Below, piece after piece: positions 24,674 to 37,179 of a DNA stretch of 64,000 nucleotides. The stretch covers positions 2,976,001-3,040,000 of the forward strand of contig JBBMOL010000039.1 in NCBI GenBank assembly GCA_037954665.1, in the 5' to 3' direction. The notes below the pieces were generated by a model. That model saw only the letters and a list, made by a program, of their open reading frames with translations. It did no database searches and was not told the DNA's origin. Position 1 is the stretch's first letter; every line of letters starts with the position of its first letter. Source of the stretch: Laguncularia racemosa. Taxonomy: Eukaryota > Streptophyta > Magnoliopsida > Myrtales > Combretaceae. The position numbers were made by a program, and so were the translations under genes.

Positions 24674-24950
24674 ACAACCACATTGCTAATGCTTTAGCTA
24701 AGATGGGTGCTCAAATACACTATAAAAGTAAATCACTTACCTTGCAAGATTTCCAAAATTATTAGATTAATCGTAGTTTATTATGTTGGTTTTACATTTT
24801 ACCTCTAGTAAATCTAGGGAGATCGAAAACAAAGGCTTATCATTATCTTTACGTTTCTTACCAAGTAAAAAGGTGTCAATAGTCTTAAAACTTTAGGGAT
24901 TTTTATAATTAAATTCCAAAAATTATAATCTTAAATTCCATACTCTAAAA
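24674..24950 (+). pseudogene. LINE RNase H-like domain, right half, and 3' tail
   Basis: After one ACAAC copy the frame resumes with HIANALAKMGAQ, the conserved end of the RVT_3 RNase H-like domain (N-x-x-A-D-x-L-A-K in relatives). It continues KSLTLQDFQN, then stops at about 24765. The rest is probably LINE 3' tail, which is interrupted by the next LTR at 24951. Confidence 0.75.
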
Positions 24951-26257
24951 TGTCAAGCCCCAAAAGGGGGCTTAAAAGTCTCCACTAAAACCATCATGGC
25001 ACGTGTGCACTCGTTACATAATGATCGTCTTACATGTCAGAGATCGTAAAACTCTAAATAAATAATTGCATTTGCAACTAATCATAGTATATATAATTGG
25101 ATAATAAAATATAACTATTAATCTCGTACCCTACGATCAACCATGATTGCAGAGAATCGGTATCCCCTACCAATCAGTAAAATAGGATAAACCCTAGGTT
25201 CCTCAATTTTAAATTCTTTTCCCATGGGGGTCCTAACATTTCATCTAAGTAAATCTATCCTTCACAATTCTTACTTTGTTGTTTTGGTCTTCCAAAACTC
25301 TCGACACTTCACATTTTATCCCATCCCGCGCTTTCGTAATCACTACCTACAAAAGAGTTTATGAGGGAGTGAGCACACTATGGCTCAATGAATGGGATGG
25401 TAACACTTTTAATGCTATGTACACACAAGCAATATCAAATTAAGTTATCAAAACATATACTATGCATGAGCAACCATATAAATGTAACATCTCACATGGT
25501 CTTTCAGTAACCGACATGAAGTCTAGGGTTTACACCCCCCCTTGACCTTAGGTTGGGAATTCCGAAGCCACCATCAATGCCCAAGTCATTACACAATTTA
25601 TTTATCTTATCACTTTGTTAATTATGGTATCTTTTTAACTCAACAATGAACACTCATGTGCCTCTCTACACCAGACGGAGTAAAACCTTCTTGATCACTT
25701 CCGACGCATCCTATAGCAGTGATGGCCTTCAATCTCATGCAATGTCTCGTGAAAATGCATGTTAAGTTTTAATCTCGTCTACTTCGTACTTTAATTGATT
25801 AATTTAGAGTGATTAAACAACATATATAATCAAAATCAATTCTCAATCACACCACAGAAGTAAACATCAAACATTCCATTTCACACTCATCACAACAAGC
25901 ACAGATCATGCCTTTCTTATCACTCAAGACGGACACTGAACCCAAACCCCGTAGACATAAACTTATCTAGTCTTACAACCAGTTAAATTATCTCAGCACC
26001 TCTCTATGCCATTTCTTTTAAATGTCGAACCGCTCAAGTTGACTTACAATCATTATATCTGACACCTCTGTGTCATTTATCTTACATGTCAAACCAACCA
26101 CTCGAGGTTGATTTACGATCATCATCTCTAACACCTCTATGTCATCACACTTCTCAAGTGCTCTGTCATTCTCACACTTTTGAGAGCCATAAAGGTCGTC
26201 TTGTATTTTCCTTTTGATGTCCTTAAGACATTTGTATATAATATATATATACATATC

Positions 26258-26259
<2 letters not shown>

Positions 26260-26306
<47 letters not shown>
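26260..26306. repeat. (AT)n microsatellite
   Basis: About 23 AT units within the antisense LTR. Short ORFs reading IYIYIY through it are artefacts. Confidence 0.95.
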
Positions 26307-26309
<3 letters not shown>

Positions 26310-26571
26310 TAACACATCATTACTTAAGGACAATTTACTTGACACTTTCCCTTATGAACTTAAGAGGGTAAGAAAATATGGTCGCTAAATTATAAAAACC
26401 AAGGTTGCACTCATGATTTGGTATGGTTATGTTCATGAGTGCATTTCATAGATATAATAAGAAAATAAGTTTGTTTAAGTATATGTATATACATTCAGGA
26501 ACCAACGCTAATATGCATACATAAAGATATCCATAGACCCTATTCCAATCAAGCATTCCTACTTAGTAGTT

Positions 26572-26667
26572 GTCGTTGAGGTTACTGTTGTTGCTGTCGT
26601 TGAGGTTACCATTGTTGTCGTCGTTGAGGTTACCGTGGTTGCTGTCGCCCTCGCAGTTGATGTTGCT
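26572..26667. repeat. 24-bp minisatellite, four units
   Basis: Units start with GTCGTTGAGGTTAC at 26572, 26596 and 26620, and a diverged GTCGCCCTCG unit starts at 26644; the next, weaker unit is at 26668. The period is exactly 24 bp. A degenerate trinucleotide texture (GTTGCTGTC) continues to about 27110, which explains the long low-complexity ORFs on both strands. Confidence 0.85.
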
Positions 26668-27977
26668 GTCTATACCGTCGTTGCTATGCCGTTGCTATGA
26701 GACTCTTCTCTTCTCGCAAACACGGTTGGCTAGAAACAGGGAAGCACGAGTAAGAACGAATCAAGTGTGGCTTAAGGAAGGACAAGGGCAGGTGGAGATG
26801 TTGTTGCTGTTGTGGATGTTGCCGTCATTGTATGGCTGTCGATCGTTGTCCTTTGGTTGGATGCTACTGTCGTCATCACGGTTGCTACCACTGTTAAGGG
26901 TCGTGGCTGCTGTCATTGTGGTTGTCGCGAATGCCGACGTGGTTACTGCTGTTGCCATGATCAGAGTCATCGTCGCTGCTATCGCCATATCGTTGTTACT
27001 ATCCTTGTTGCTGCATCGTTGTCATTACCGCCATTGTTGTTGTTGCAATTGTTGCCTCGGTTCTCCCTCGCACACCACCACTGACATCATTTCCCCCTCT
27101 TCTTCGCCTTGCCGCTCGCCATCAGTCAATGTTGCTGCCTAGACGCTACTAGTTTACGGTCTAGTGAGTCTTCATAATAGAGGTGAGGTTAGCTTCAAGC
27201 TGTTCAAGCTCGCTGCCAAGAAGAATCTCACCAATTGTTTGCACCTAATCACTGCCACCATGGTCGTCTTCATAGTCACCATCAACAGCATATTCATCTA
27301 AAGAGAAGGAAGGGAGATTCGGGGGAAAACGAGAGGGAAGAAGAAGGAAGGGAAGGGAAATAGAAGGCAAGGACGCGGTGAGAGACGACGAGGGCTATGG
27401 GACAGCAAGAGGAAGAAGGTCGGAAGGAAAGGTAATGTGGCAAAGGGGATAGGGGTTGCACAAGTTGACCAGAAGAAGAAGAAGAAAAGAAAAAGTAAAG
27501 GGAGGAAGAAGAGTGCGGTCGGGCAAGAAGAAGAAGAGAGAAAAGGTGAGGGACGGGACGGCTGGGGACAATGTGACTGGTGCCAACCTGTTGCTGTCGT
27601 CACCTACCTGACATGACGGGTGAATGAGATAGCAATAGAAAAAAAAATATTTTTAAGTTATGAGTATATATTATATTATATTTTGATTATATTTTATATT
27701 CTAAATGTCTCTATGTTATTATCTTGCTCACGTATAAAAATATCTTTAAATTTTATATTTTTAGCATTTTATTACAAAAACTTACGTCTAGCTAATCTAA
27801 TTATCACGAATATAAATATTCACTCTAAATTTACATTTGATGTTCCTAAATCTATAATTTAAATTAATTTCGTTATTTAACCAAATATCGTTTGAAAATT
27901 ACGTTTCGGAGAATTTATTATTCTATTTATTTTCTTTAATTTTTCTTATAGTTTTTCAATTTTTCCAAGACTTTACA

Positions 27978-30280
27978 TAAAAAAATTCAAAAATGCATAA
28001 TCAAGTTCTAATTTGTTGTCGTGCTTATTTGGAGTATTTTAATACTTTTGTGCCAATTGGATGCTAATGTTGTATGCCACATCATTAAATATTATAAAGT
28101 CATTAGGATAGTTAAGAAATAATTAAAAGAACATTAAAATATAATATAAATATTCAAAACTTTACAAACAATAAGAAAAGTTAAGGAATCCATGGGACGG
28201 CGAGTAGGGGCCCTCTCCAACCATATGTTCGGGGAAAGTTGTAATTCACCACCCACTAGGCCACTGTAGCATGGTTTGTTATGTTTATTTACCCTTTTCC
28301 TAGGAACAAAAATTTACAACCTCACTTCATATTGCTGGAAAAAGGTCGTAACTGACTACCCTAGTAAGTGTTGATCAATATTCCCTTTTTCTTACTACTT
28401 CCTTTTCTTACTGATTTTAGCATATTTTTATTGTGCGACATTTCAAAGTTTGGTTAATATCAAATTCAATATCTCAATTTTAACATTTTTTATAATTAGG
28501 TATCTAAATTTTAAAACAATAAATTTAATTCTTGATTGAACTTTTTGTGCTATTTTACTACCTAGCATAACTCCATTGAAGCTCCGTTAGATAACATGGA
28601 TGTATTGACCAACTGCCATTTGATAAGCATGTTGTATTTCATATTTAAATTTTTTTTATTTTTTTAATTAATTATTTGAAGTTTTAAAATATCAATTTAC
28701 TACTTAAATTTTATCTATTTTTGAATTATCTATCTAAACTTTTTTAGATTTTGTAATTAATTGTCTAAATTTTGCTAATTTTTATAATTAACTACTCTAT
28801 TCAGGTATCATAAATATCTATAAAAAATTTATAAATAGTAAATTGATGGTTTTAAACTTTAGATAATAAATTATGAAAATAGATAAAGTTTAGATATTAA
28901 ATATGATATTTATATTACTTGAAATTAAGAGAGATTCACTAGGGCAATATTTGCCCTGTGATCTAAAGATGTGTCAAAATGCTAGTAGAAAGGTACAATT
29001 ATGCGTTTAATTTCATCACTTGCCACGGGTGATTAAGGTTAGCTGTTAGGTGCACACCAGCAACCTAAAATCTTAGAGATGTTACACCTAACTTTAGTGT
29101 TGTTGAAATTGTATAGGCAAAAATTATTTTGTGTCCTAGAGACTATATTTCCATATGTAGTGCCTATTATTAGAGTTTGGTCAAGGAGAATGTAGATAAG
29201 TTTTCTTTCCCTTCGCTTCGTTTAGTTGAAATTTTGTGATAAAATTTATGTAGTTCATTATGCCCATTTTAAGATGAAATTTTTAGGTTGAGCAAGTTTT
29301 CAAATAGGATTATATACAAGCCGAGCCGGGCTGATAATGTGTTGATCTCAAACTCAAACTTAACTCTAACTTGATCATACTTAGAATTTTAAACTTAAAT
29401 TTGACTCATCATAATATTTATAAAACTTAAGTTTGATTTAATTAAGCACATTTAAGCTTAATTTATATAAAACAAAAAAAAAAAAAAAACAAAGAACTTC
29501 TTTGTAGGAATCATCTCCCTCCCTTAACAGCCACGCTCGCACCGTAGTCTGTATGGGGAAGTAGCTATTAGGGAAAAGTTTTGAATAAACGAGTTCGAGT
29601 ATAAAATTTATCCAAAAAATCGTTACACTCGGAATTCAATATATTTAATTTATGAATACAAGTCAACATTTGTATAAAAGACATGCTATACTAAGATTTA
29701 TCCAAAGAAGAAACAAGAAAGGAGAGGCCATTTTTGGAATTGACACTTGTTTTATTTATGAGAACCTTGGAGAAAAAAGAAAACTAAGTCGTAAATACAT
29801 CTAAAAGAAATTCTATCCACTAAAAAAGAAAAAAAAAAATAGAGAGAGAGCAAAAGCCCTTCTAAAACGTAATGCGTCTTCCCAAAGGTCTTGATCCTAT
29901 TTTTGGAATGCTTAATTTTCCAAAGGACAGAATCCTAGTCGTGGATGTGGCCTAGTATTCTCACATTTCTATCTTCTAGTAAATGCCTTTTATGGTCCAA
30001 ATTGGAACTTTCTTCTAATGAGGTAGAAATTCCTCATTAATCAATTCCGTGATCTAGCCGCAAGTGTCTTCTTTTAGCAATTTAGGAGAATTTTCATTTT
30101 CACCTGCTATTGATTTACGGATTTTAATTTATCTTTTTTAAGATGTTGTTATGTGTATTTAATGATCGAAATTATAAAGAAATAAATAATATTACAATGA
30201 TGTTATAAAATTATTCAAATTTTTTTAAACAATCCCAACCGTTTATTTAATAATGAAAGAAAATTGAGGAGATAAAAACT
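27978..30280. other. Intergenic DNA with weak repeat traces
   Basis: It starts with what may be the rest of the LINE tail (about 27983-28100). A stretch at 28440-28870 ('ataattaggtatctaaattt', 'gctccgttagataac') resembles a noncoding repeat that also seems present at 63.38-63.60 kb. A block at 29285-29475 is made of 'aacttaaattt'-like phrases. No gene is seen. Confidence 0.4.
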
Positions 30281-30367
30281 GCAAGACTCCGTTTCCATTG
30301 ATTTCCACTTATTACTTACGTTCAATTTGCCACGGTCTATACTACATTCACCACTTGATGTAAACAG

Positions 30368-30435
30368 CTTCCGTGGCCTCCTGGAGAGCTTGTCAACAAT
30401 TGACTTGAACATCAAATGCGAGCAATGGCACCAAG
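30368..30435 (+). other. Possible orphan exon with good splice signals
   Basis: Within a GC-richer island (30285-30610) a 68-bp segment is bounded by an acceptor-like 'gatgtaaacag' and a donor-like CACCAAG|GTAACT. In one frame it reads FRGLLESLSTIDLNIKCEQW. A further donor-like CGCAG|GTATGT follows at 30611. On the other strand a GTAAGTAA donor-like site lies near 30313, so direction is unsettled. The protein family is not recognised. It could be a piece of a decayed or captured gene. Confidence 0.25.
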
Positions 30436-30611
30436 GTAACTTGCAAAGTCGGAATCCATCATATAAGGAGGAAAAAAGTAATAAAACGTATTTGAATTTT
30501 AGGAGGAAAACGTTGACATGCATAAACAAAACATATGAGCATTATTAACGGCGTAACCTGAATTTTCCGGCATGGAGATCGAGACAAACTTTGAAACCAA
30601 AAATTACGCAG

Positions 30612-31046
30612 GTATGTCTTCAATAATTAGTGTTGATTCTTCAAAATATAAATAAAAATCTACACAATTATTAAAACAAAAAAATAGAAAAGACCATTTT
30701 AACAAATGTCAAATATGCCAATCTAGAAAATAAATGCAATGACACTTGTTAACATTTTGCACTTAGAAATCTCTTTTCTTTTTTCTCAAACATTGTTAAA
30801 TGCTTTTTTAAACAATATGTCAAGGTTATCACACCATGATTCAACATAATACAATAATGTTATATAGCCAACAAATTTTTAAATTTATAATTTAGACTTT
30901 ATTAAAACTTTTGTTAAATTATAATTTTATGTTTAAGTATTTAAACTACACACATTAATTTTATAATCGCCTTTTCTCTTTGTAGTTTTAACTATTTTAT
31001 AGATTTATTTACAATATTTTAATTGCAATGGAACTCAAACACAATG
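30612..31046. other. AT-rich intergenic DNA
   Basis: Nothing recognisable between the possible exon island and the solo LTR. Confidence 0.5.
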
Positions 31047-34000
31047 TGTCATGACCCATAATTTGTTTATGACAATCCCACTAAGGTTTGCAATTTGAGA
31101 TCTAACTAGTGAAACCCAAACACCACATGACATGATATAAAGGGGTTCATGTGTGAGGACCTAGGCTTAACCAGTAATATCAGTAAGGAACACACAAATA
31201 TAAATATGTATATAGTTATAATTATACTAAAAATGATATACATATGTATATATATGCATACATATACATACCTAAGTATATATATATATAGTATTTGGAA
31301 AACCAAATAAATAAATAAATAGAAAATAAAACAAACAAATAATAAAATAATATACAACAAGCCAGTCAGTTATTTAAGGGTAAATCAGCAATATAATAAG
31401 GTAAAAGTGGGCATTAGAGAGAGAGAGATCAAAATTTTCAAATTTTACAAACCCATAACTTTCTCCATTTCATTCGAATTTTTCAGGCAAATTACAATTG
31501 AAAATTTCATCATGCAATTATCACGAGAGGATGAAGAACAAGATTGAAGTGGGATGCAACAAGAATTTGAAGAAATTGAAGAAAAAATCGTAATTAAATA
31601 GGGGAGGATCCGGTATGTCCGGTCGAATGGGTTAGGGTAGAGCTACTACTAGGCTGAGCTAGGGTTAAGAGTTTGGGTGGAGAAGGATTCCAGCCAACAC
31701 AGTGATGGCCGGCGTTGGTGGTCGGATGCCGATGAAGGGAGTTGCCCTAGTAACACCTGAGACTTCCTATTTTTATTAAAAATATCAAATGTTGATGACA
31801 AATTATTATTATTGGTATTCTGTTATAATTTTGTATTTATATTAACATGGTAATTCTATTTTGGTGAAATTTGAATCGAAAATGTGTGGTCTTTAAGAAA
31901 TGCCCTATTTTGGTTAGAAATTAAATTGGAAAATGAATAAGGCAAATGATGTAGTTTTGATATATGATGTAGTAGATCACCAAATCAATAATTTTTCAAA
32001 TTGGTGTGGTTTTCCATTTTTAGTGAATTTTTTAAGCCAATTACATTGTTTTAGCTAAATTTAATCATTAGCAAAATTGGGGAATTTGATTTAATTAGTT
32101 GAATTTGATGTTTAGTTGAGGTTCATTGAAGTATAATATGATATTAAAAAGCTTAGGTTAGTTATGGAACAAAAATCGGAGCATTCGATGCAAAATCACG
32201 ATAACTTAGAACTATACGATTCAATATGGAATCAAATCAAAATTTAATTACATTAATATATAATAGAGCGTAATATACCCGTATGTATATGAATAAGATA
32301 TTGCAAGATAATGGTGGATTATATGAGGTTGAGATGGAATTTAGGGGTTTGGAATACTTAATTAGCAATTTAGGGTTCAATAGAGTAAACAGAGTAACAT
32401 TAATTGGTATACTGATGATTCAGGTATTTCTATTGAGTGAGGAGGACATAGGAATTTGGTTGTTGTAACTATTGGATTGGCATATATTGTTTTAGGTGCG
32501 TACTCCCTTAACTCCTCTCTTGGGTATAAGTGATCGATAATGTAGACCACTTGTTGTTGGTTGAACTTACCCTGTATGATCACTTACTGTGATCAATGCT
32601 GGAGGATTGTTGGATTATATTGAACTGCTGATGGCTAGTTGCGTGTCCTAATATGGTTGGATTCTAAGAAAAAGGAAACATTCTAGAAATCCTAAAATGA
32701 GGGTTAGTTATGAGATTTGAATGTACTATTCCTGATTATATGTGATGTAACGAACATAAATTGTTGAATGCCTTATGATTGTGATGTAATGTTCGATTAT
32801 TGTTAGCTTATTGAATGGGGTTTGTATGACTGGTTGAATTCATACTATTGTTGTCTTGATAATGATGAAATATCTAAATGGATAATAAAATGGAAAACCG
32901 ATCGTTGACATGTATAACTTCATTAAAGTATACCTAACTAATTTTGGGACTCGAATAAATCAAATGGGGTTTAGGTTGTAAGTACCTACTAACCCAAAAC
33001 ATTTAATGTGAAGAAAATCATGTTCCTTGCCCGGTAAGTTTGTGGTACAACCTTTAAGTCGACCTAGATAGGTTTGAGACACGGTTGATAAACCGACCCG
33101 ATTCAAGGTAGGTAAAAAGCGAACTAAATATTTCTAACTAAAAAAGAGTATGTAAGGATGCCTTAATTGGCTAAGAAAACATTGAGTTTTAAAAAGTACA
33201 TAAGGGTAATTTATCTACCAGTTGACAAGCTCTGCATAGGTGAACTGAAAAGTATTTGTGACCTATGAGTAAATAGGAGAGACTTGAAATGGTTTCCAAC
33301 GAAAAGGTTATGAGTTTGGTAAAGTGGAATTATAAGGAAGTGTTCATTAAGTAAAATCATGGTGATGTTAAAGTGTAAAAAATTGAATTGGATTTCCTAC
33401 GAGTATAGCTTTAAGTTGCAAACTTACTTGTTTGAGTAATCACTTCCGAAGTATTTGATAACATTGTTGGTTACTGTTATGTGATTTTAATTTTTAATTT
33501 TGCTAGGTTGCTTGATTATGTACTCACTTTGCTTCTTAAGAAGCTAAGGGGTTAGTGTTTTGCTAACCTCTGATACAAGTACTAAAGAATAAGTTGCTAG
33601 GGACTTGGATTTTTAGAGAGCATCAGTAGAGGCAAATGGGGCCTTTAGTTTCCATTTTGAACCTCCGTTATTTTGTAATAGGATGTCATGTACATGATGT
33701 TGTAGTGCTTGTAAATATAGTCTACAAGTATTGATCTTTGGATTGTAATGTGAATATATGTATGTATAAGGTTGGATTTATAATCTTTTTGAGCCACTTA
33801 GGTCTACAGGATTAATCATAAGCGGCACCTACTTACCAAAAATGTAGATCCTGATAGTATATATATATATATGTGATGTGATAGGAGTTTTAAGTATAGG
33901 TGTTTAGATATGATGCGGATTTTGAAATGATAGCACTAATAGCACCATTCTACAAGATGTTTATAGAATTACATACAGGTTAGAGTTACAGGTTCAGGAT

Positions 34001-34121
34001 TAGTCAAATTTGTCTTATCTCTAATTCAGAAATGGCATGGCAATCCACCTACAGGTACCAAGGAAAGTTACAAGAATGTTGAATAAGTTTAAGAATCAAA
34101 CCTAATAAGTGGGTCGCTACA
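31047..34121 (+). mobile_element. Probable solo LTR, about 3.1 kb
   Basis: The ends are TGTCATGACCC at 31047 and GGGTCGCTACA at 34121, mirror forms with 8 of 11 positions paired, a classic plant gypsy LTR terminus. Flanking bases CAATG and TCATG match at only 3 of 5 positions, so the target duplication is eroded or the edges are slightly off. Interior phrases such as 'aacccataactttctcc' (31448) and 'tcatgtacatgatgttgtag' are typical of LTRs. No gag or pol domain is inside or next to it. Confidence 0.6.
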
Positions 34122-34689
34122 TCATGAAAAAAAAAAATCAACACAAAACATAATTGGCCTAGGCCTAGTTAAACATAACAAAATCCATGTTCAAGTTTGT
34201 ACCCAGCTCTCAAACTTGTTTACAAATCCATTTATTAAACAGTCTCATAAACAGGTCACAGGTTCAACTCAAACCCATTTAATATTAGTAATATAAACAT
34301 TTCTTTATTTTATTTTTTTTTATTATTCCAAGTATTATTGATTTTGAAACTTAAGGTTTCATTGTCCTTCTACATAAGTCATCAATAATACATCATATCT
34401 CTCTCTCTTCTTCACAGTTCTCTTATCTCTCTTCTTCATCTCTTTTTTTTTTTCTCTTGAATAAATTCATTTTTTTTTTTGTATCTCTTTTCCTCATCTT
34501 TTGATTGTTTAGAAAGTATTATTTGTCATAACTAGAGAGTCATGCTTGATAATATTGAAAATAATGATAAAGGTAAGTCAATCCAACTTTCTCCCTCTCT
34601 TCAACAACAAGCAATCCGTGTAATTCATGTAAATAGTCTCGGCTTTTAGATTTGTTAGGGTTTTAATACATTATTAATATTTGATAGGA
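34122..34689. other. Intergenic, low-complexity pyrimidine stretches
   Basis: AT-rich with CT/T-rich runs at 34395-34500 and 'tcaaacttgtttacaaatcc'-type phrases at 34185-34270. No gene is seen. Confidence 0.45.
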
Positions 34690-34960
34690 ATCAAATTCCT
34701 ACAGAACCTATCACTAGAGCAAGAGCCAAGGGATTATAAAATTTGGCGATGAGGATCCTTTTTGAACAATCAGACCCCAAGAATATTTGTTTAGTATCTT
34801 CTTTTCTATTTCATATTTGTTGTGCATTCTAGCAGGCACACTTGTCAATTTTTATAAGATAGTGGATAAATTCGTTAAAGCTCAGTTTGTGAGTTATTCA
34901 TGGACCTTCATAAATCAAAGAAGAACCAGTTCACAATGTGTTATATTGAAGTGAAGAACC
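34690..34960 (+). pseudogene. Trace of a gypsy polyprotein C-terminus
   Basis: An open phrase TEPITRARAK at 34701-34730 matches the 'GPITRARAK'-type tail found near the end of many plant gypsy polyproteins. Little else is preserved. LTR-like sequence with TATAAATA at 35066-35073 and a leader follows, in agreement with a 3' end of an element. Confidence 0.35.
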
Positions 34961-35516
34961 GGCCATTTGAAGACTTATTTGTACTTATAATTTGTTGTTT
35001 TAAAATCGGCCACTTAAGTGGCATCTCTGTAATTTTTGTGTTATTTTTACCCTAATAAGAGCAAATATAAATACTTACCAACTAGGTTTTGAGGAAGCTT
35101 TTAACATTTTTGAAACATACACTTTCTTTACCGTGAGGTTTTCCCATGCATGCAAAAGATCTCTTATCAATTTCCAAGTGAAATTGTGGCGAGACCAACT
35201 TGAGTGAATTATGAGTAATATCAATCTTCCTCTTGTTGTTTTTCAAATTGTATTTAGTGAGTCATATCTAAGTGCAATTTGTTGGTGACTTGTCATTGTC
35301 TACATGAATTAGGGTTCTTCCATTTCATATTTGAATCATTTCAATTTGAGTGGAATTCTTGTTCATTACCATTGTTTCCCATTGATATTTATACAATTGC
35401 TTGTTCTTTACATCAATTTAGTATTAATCTCGTGAATTTGGGGATCAAGTGTGAAGTTAGTGATCATGCCATTTTTTATTAGGAATTTGTAATTCACACC
35501 ACTTGTTGATGTGTTC

Positions 35517-35692
35517 GCTATCTAATTAGTAAGGCACATCAATATTCATGTTGTTTTAAAATGTTTTTTAAGTGCTAAGTTCGATTGGCTATAGTTCTTG
35601 CAGTTGGCTATCTAATTAGTAAGGCGCATCAATATTCATGTTGTTTTAAAATGTTTTTCAAGTGCTAAGTTCAATTAGCTATAGTTCTTGCA
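35517..35692. repeat. 90-bp tandem duplication
   Basis: The segment starting GCTATCTAATTAGTAAGGC at 35517 repeats from 35607 with only about four differences. It lies in possible LTR sequence downstream of the gypsy tail. Confidence 0.9.
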
Positions 35693-35696
35693 ATAA

Positions 35697-37179
35697 GTGT
35701 TTTGAGGTTTGATTGGTAGAATTTTGTATTAATAAAAATCCTAACAATTGTTCAATTTATTACTTGAACTAAAGAATAGATGATAGAAGTTTTTTATTGA
35801 ATCAATTGAAATATAATATTACATTTTTTTTATTTGTTTTGCATGATTTTTATTAACAATGCTAATCATCTTGTAAATATCCCAAGAAAATCCAACTTTT
35901 TCTTCACATACTTTGCTTAATAAAGTATTTATATGGAGAAAATGATAAAAGCAAGAAATTTGATATATCTTGAAATTGTTTTCATATTTTCCATTGGAAA
36001 ACTTCTTCAAAAATGAGACAATAAAAAAAATTACGATTAAATTAGGCTATGAATTTTCATGTTTCAAAATTATAGTAAAGGAATAATACTTCAATAGGTA
36101 ATGCCTTCTACTGTCTTTTGAAGTTGATGGTAATAAGTTAAGTCATAGCAAAGAACCTTCAATATCAAAAAAAAAAAAAACTAAATGATGATAATGAGGA
36201 AAAAACACTTGGAGTTTAAACAATATTTTAAAACATATAGCCACAGTATAAAGGACCCTAGGATATTTTCAGTAAAAATTTAAATAGAGGTTATTTAAAC
36301 TCTAGTTAAGGATATGTACTTGACATGAAACACAAGTAAATAGGGTTACCTAAGCCATGACTTCCCATTTCCTTATTTATAGAATAGAGAAGAATCAATA
36401 TGTTACCCAACATGAGTTGAATTCGAAGGCGATATTAAAGAAGCTAAAAGGAAATATTCCTACTACAATTTATTTGTGTAAGCTAACAATTAGTATAAAA
36501 ATCCACTATGAATGTCAAGTTGTTTGTCTAGTTTGATATATTTTTCTTCATCTAGACAAAGCTAAAAACTTATTCACAAACACACTCTAAATTATGAAAA
36601 ACAATTGAGAACTAACAACAAATTATATGAGTAAAAAAATTGGCTTTATGCAGATGAAGGTAATAAACTAACTATTTTTATAAAATTTTCAATGTTGGGT
36701 ATTTTTATTGATATCATTCTTTCTTATGTATAAATTCTTTGATCATCTCCCTTAAAAATCGAATAGAAAATATGATAAATTTGGAAATCACCACTACTAG
36801 TAATGTTCATTTAAGCCATGATTCAAGTTAATTTAATTATACTATGAAACTTATGAGTTTTTAGCTTTATTATATTTGATGAAACTTTAATAAAATTGTT
36901 GTTTAGATTGTAATTTTATACTAACTTACAAAGCCTTACATTATTAGTATTTGTAGAAGTTAATTTTCTTATCACCATTTTCACTTTGTATATATAAGTA
37001 TTTTATAAACTTATTTATAACTTTTTTAATTAATAAGCAAGTCCAACCCAGATATAAGATATGCTTATTAAATGGGTTGGGTCATAGCTTTAGGTATTCA
37101 TATACGATTAATAAATAGATTGTATCATAGATTGAGGTTTTCTAGACACAAACTAATTTATACATAAATACGAGATACG
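35697..37179. other. AT-rich intergenic DNA
   Basis: No gene or transposon end is recognised. Phrases such as 'aaatgggttgggtcatag' near 37068 resemble common plant MITE-like repeats but give no boundaries. Confidence 0.45.

Larger units (their letters stand above)
24951..27977 (-). mobile_element. Antisense solo LTR, about 3.0 kb
   Basis: The plus strand starts TGTCAAGCCCC at 24951 and ends AGACTTTACA at 27977, with TAAAA on both sides (24946-24950 and 27978-27982) as a likely 5-bp duplication. Read on the minus strand it starts TGTAAAGTCTTGG and ends GGGGCTTGACA, a form I know from plant gypsy LTRs. The 'gtgagcacactatggctcaatg' block near 25372 is antisense to the usual 'gagcattagctcac' segment. 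It holds an AT microsatellite, a 24-bp minisatellite and a GC-rich 26.57-27.62 kb section. The duplication is in AT-rich DNA, so chance is possible. Confidence 0.65.

Noticed and set aside
26570..27142. 190-codon ORF on the plus strand and overlapping ORFs on both strands
   Set aside because: Low-complexity leucine/serine/valine composition from a GTTGCTGTC-type repeat inside an LTR; open in several frames at once.
27298..27603. 101-codon minus-strand ORF rich in F, P, L and S
   Set aside because: Produced by a purine-rich GAAGAAG tract within the antisense LTR; no domain.
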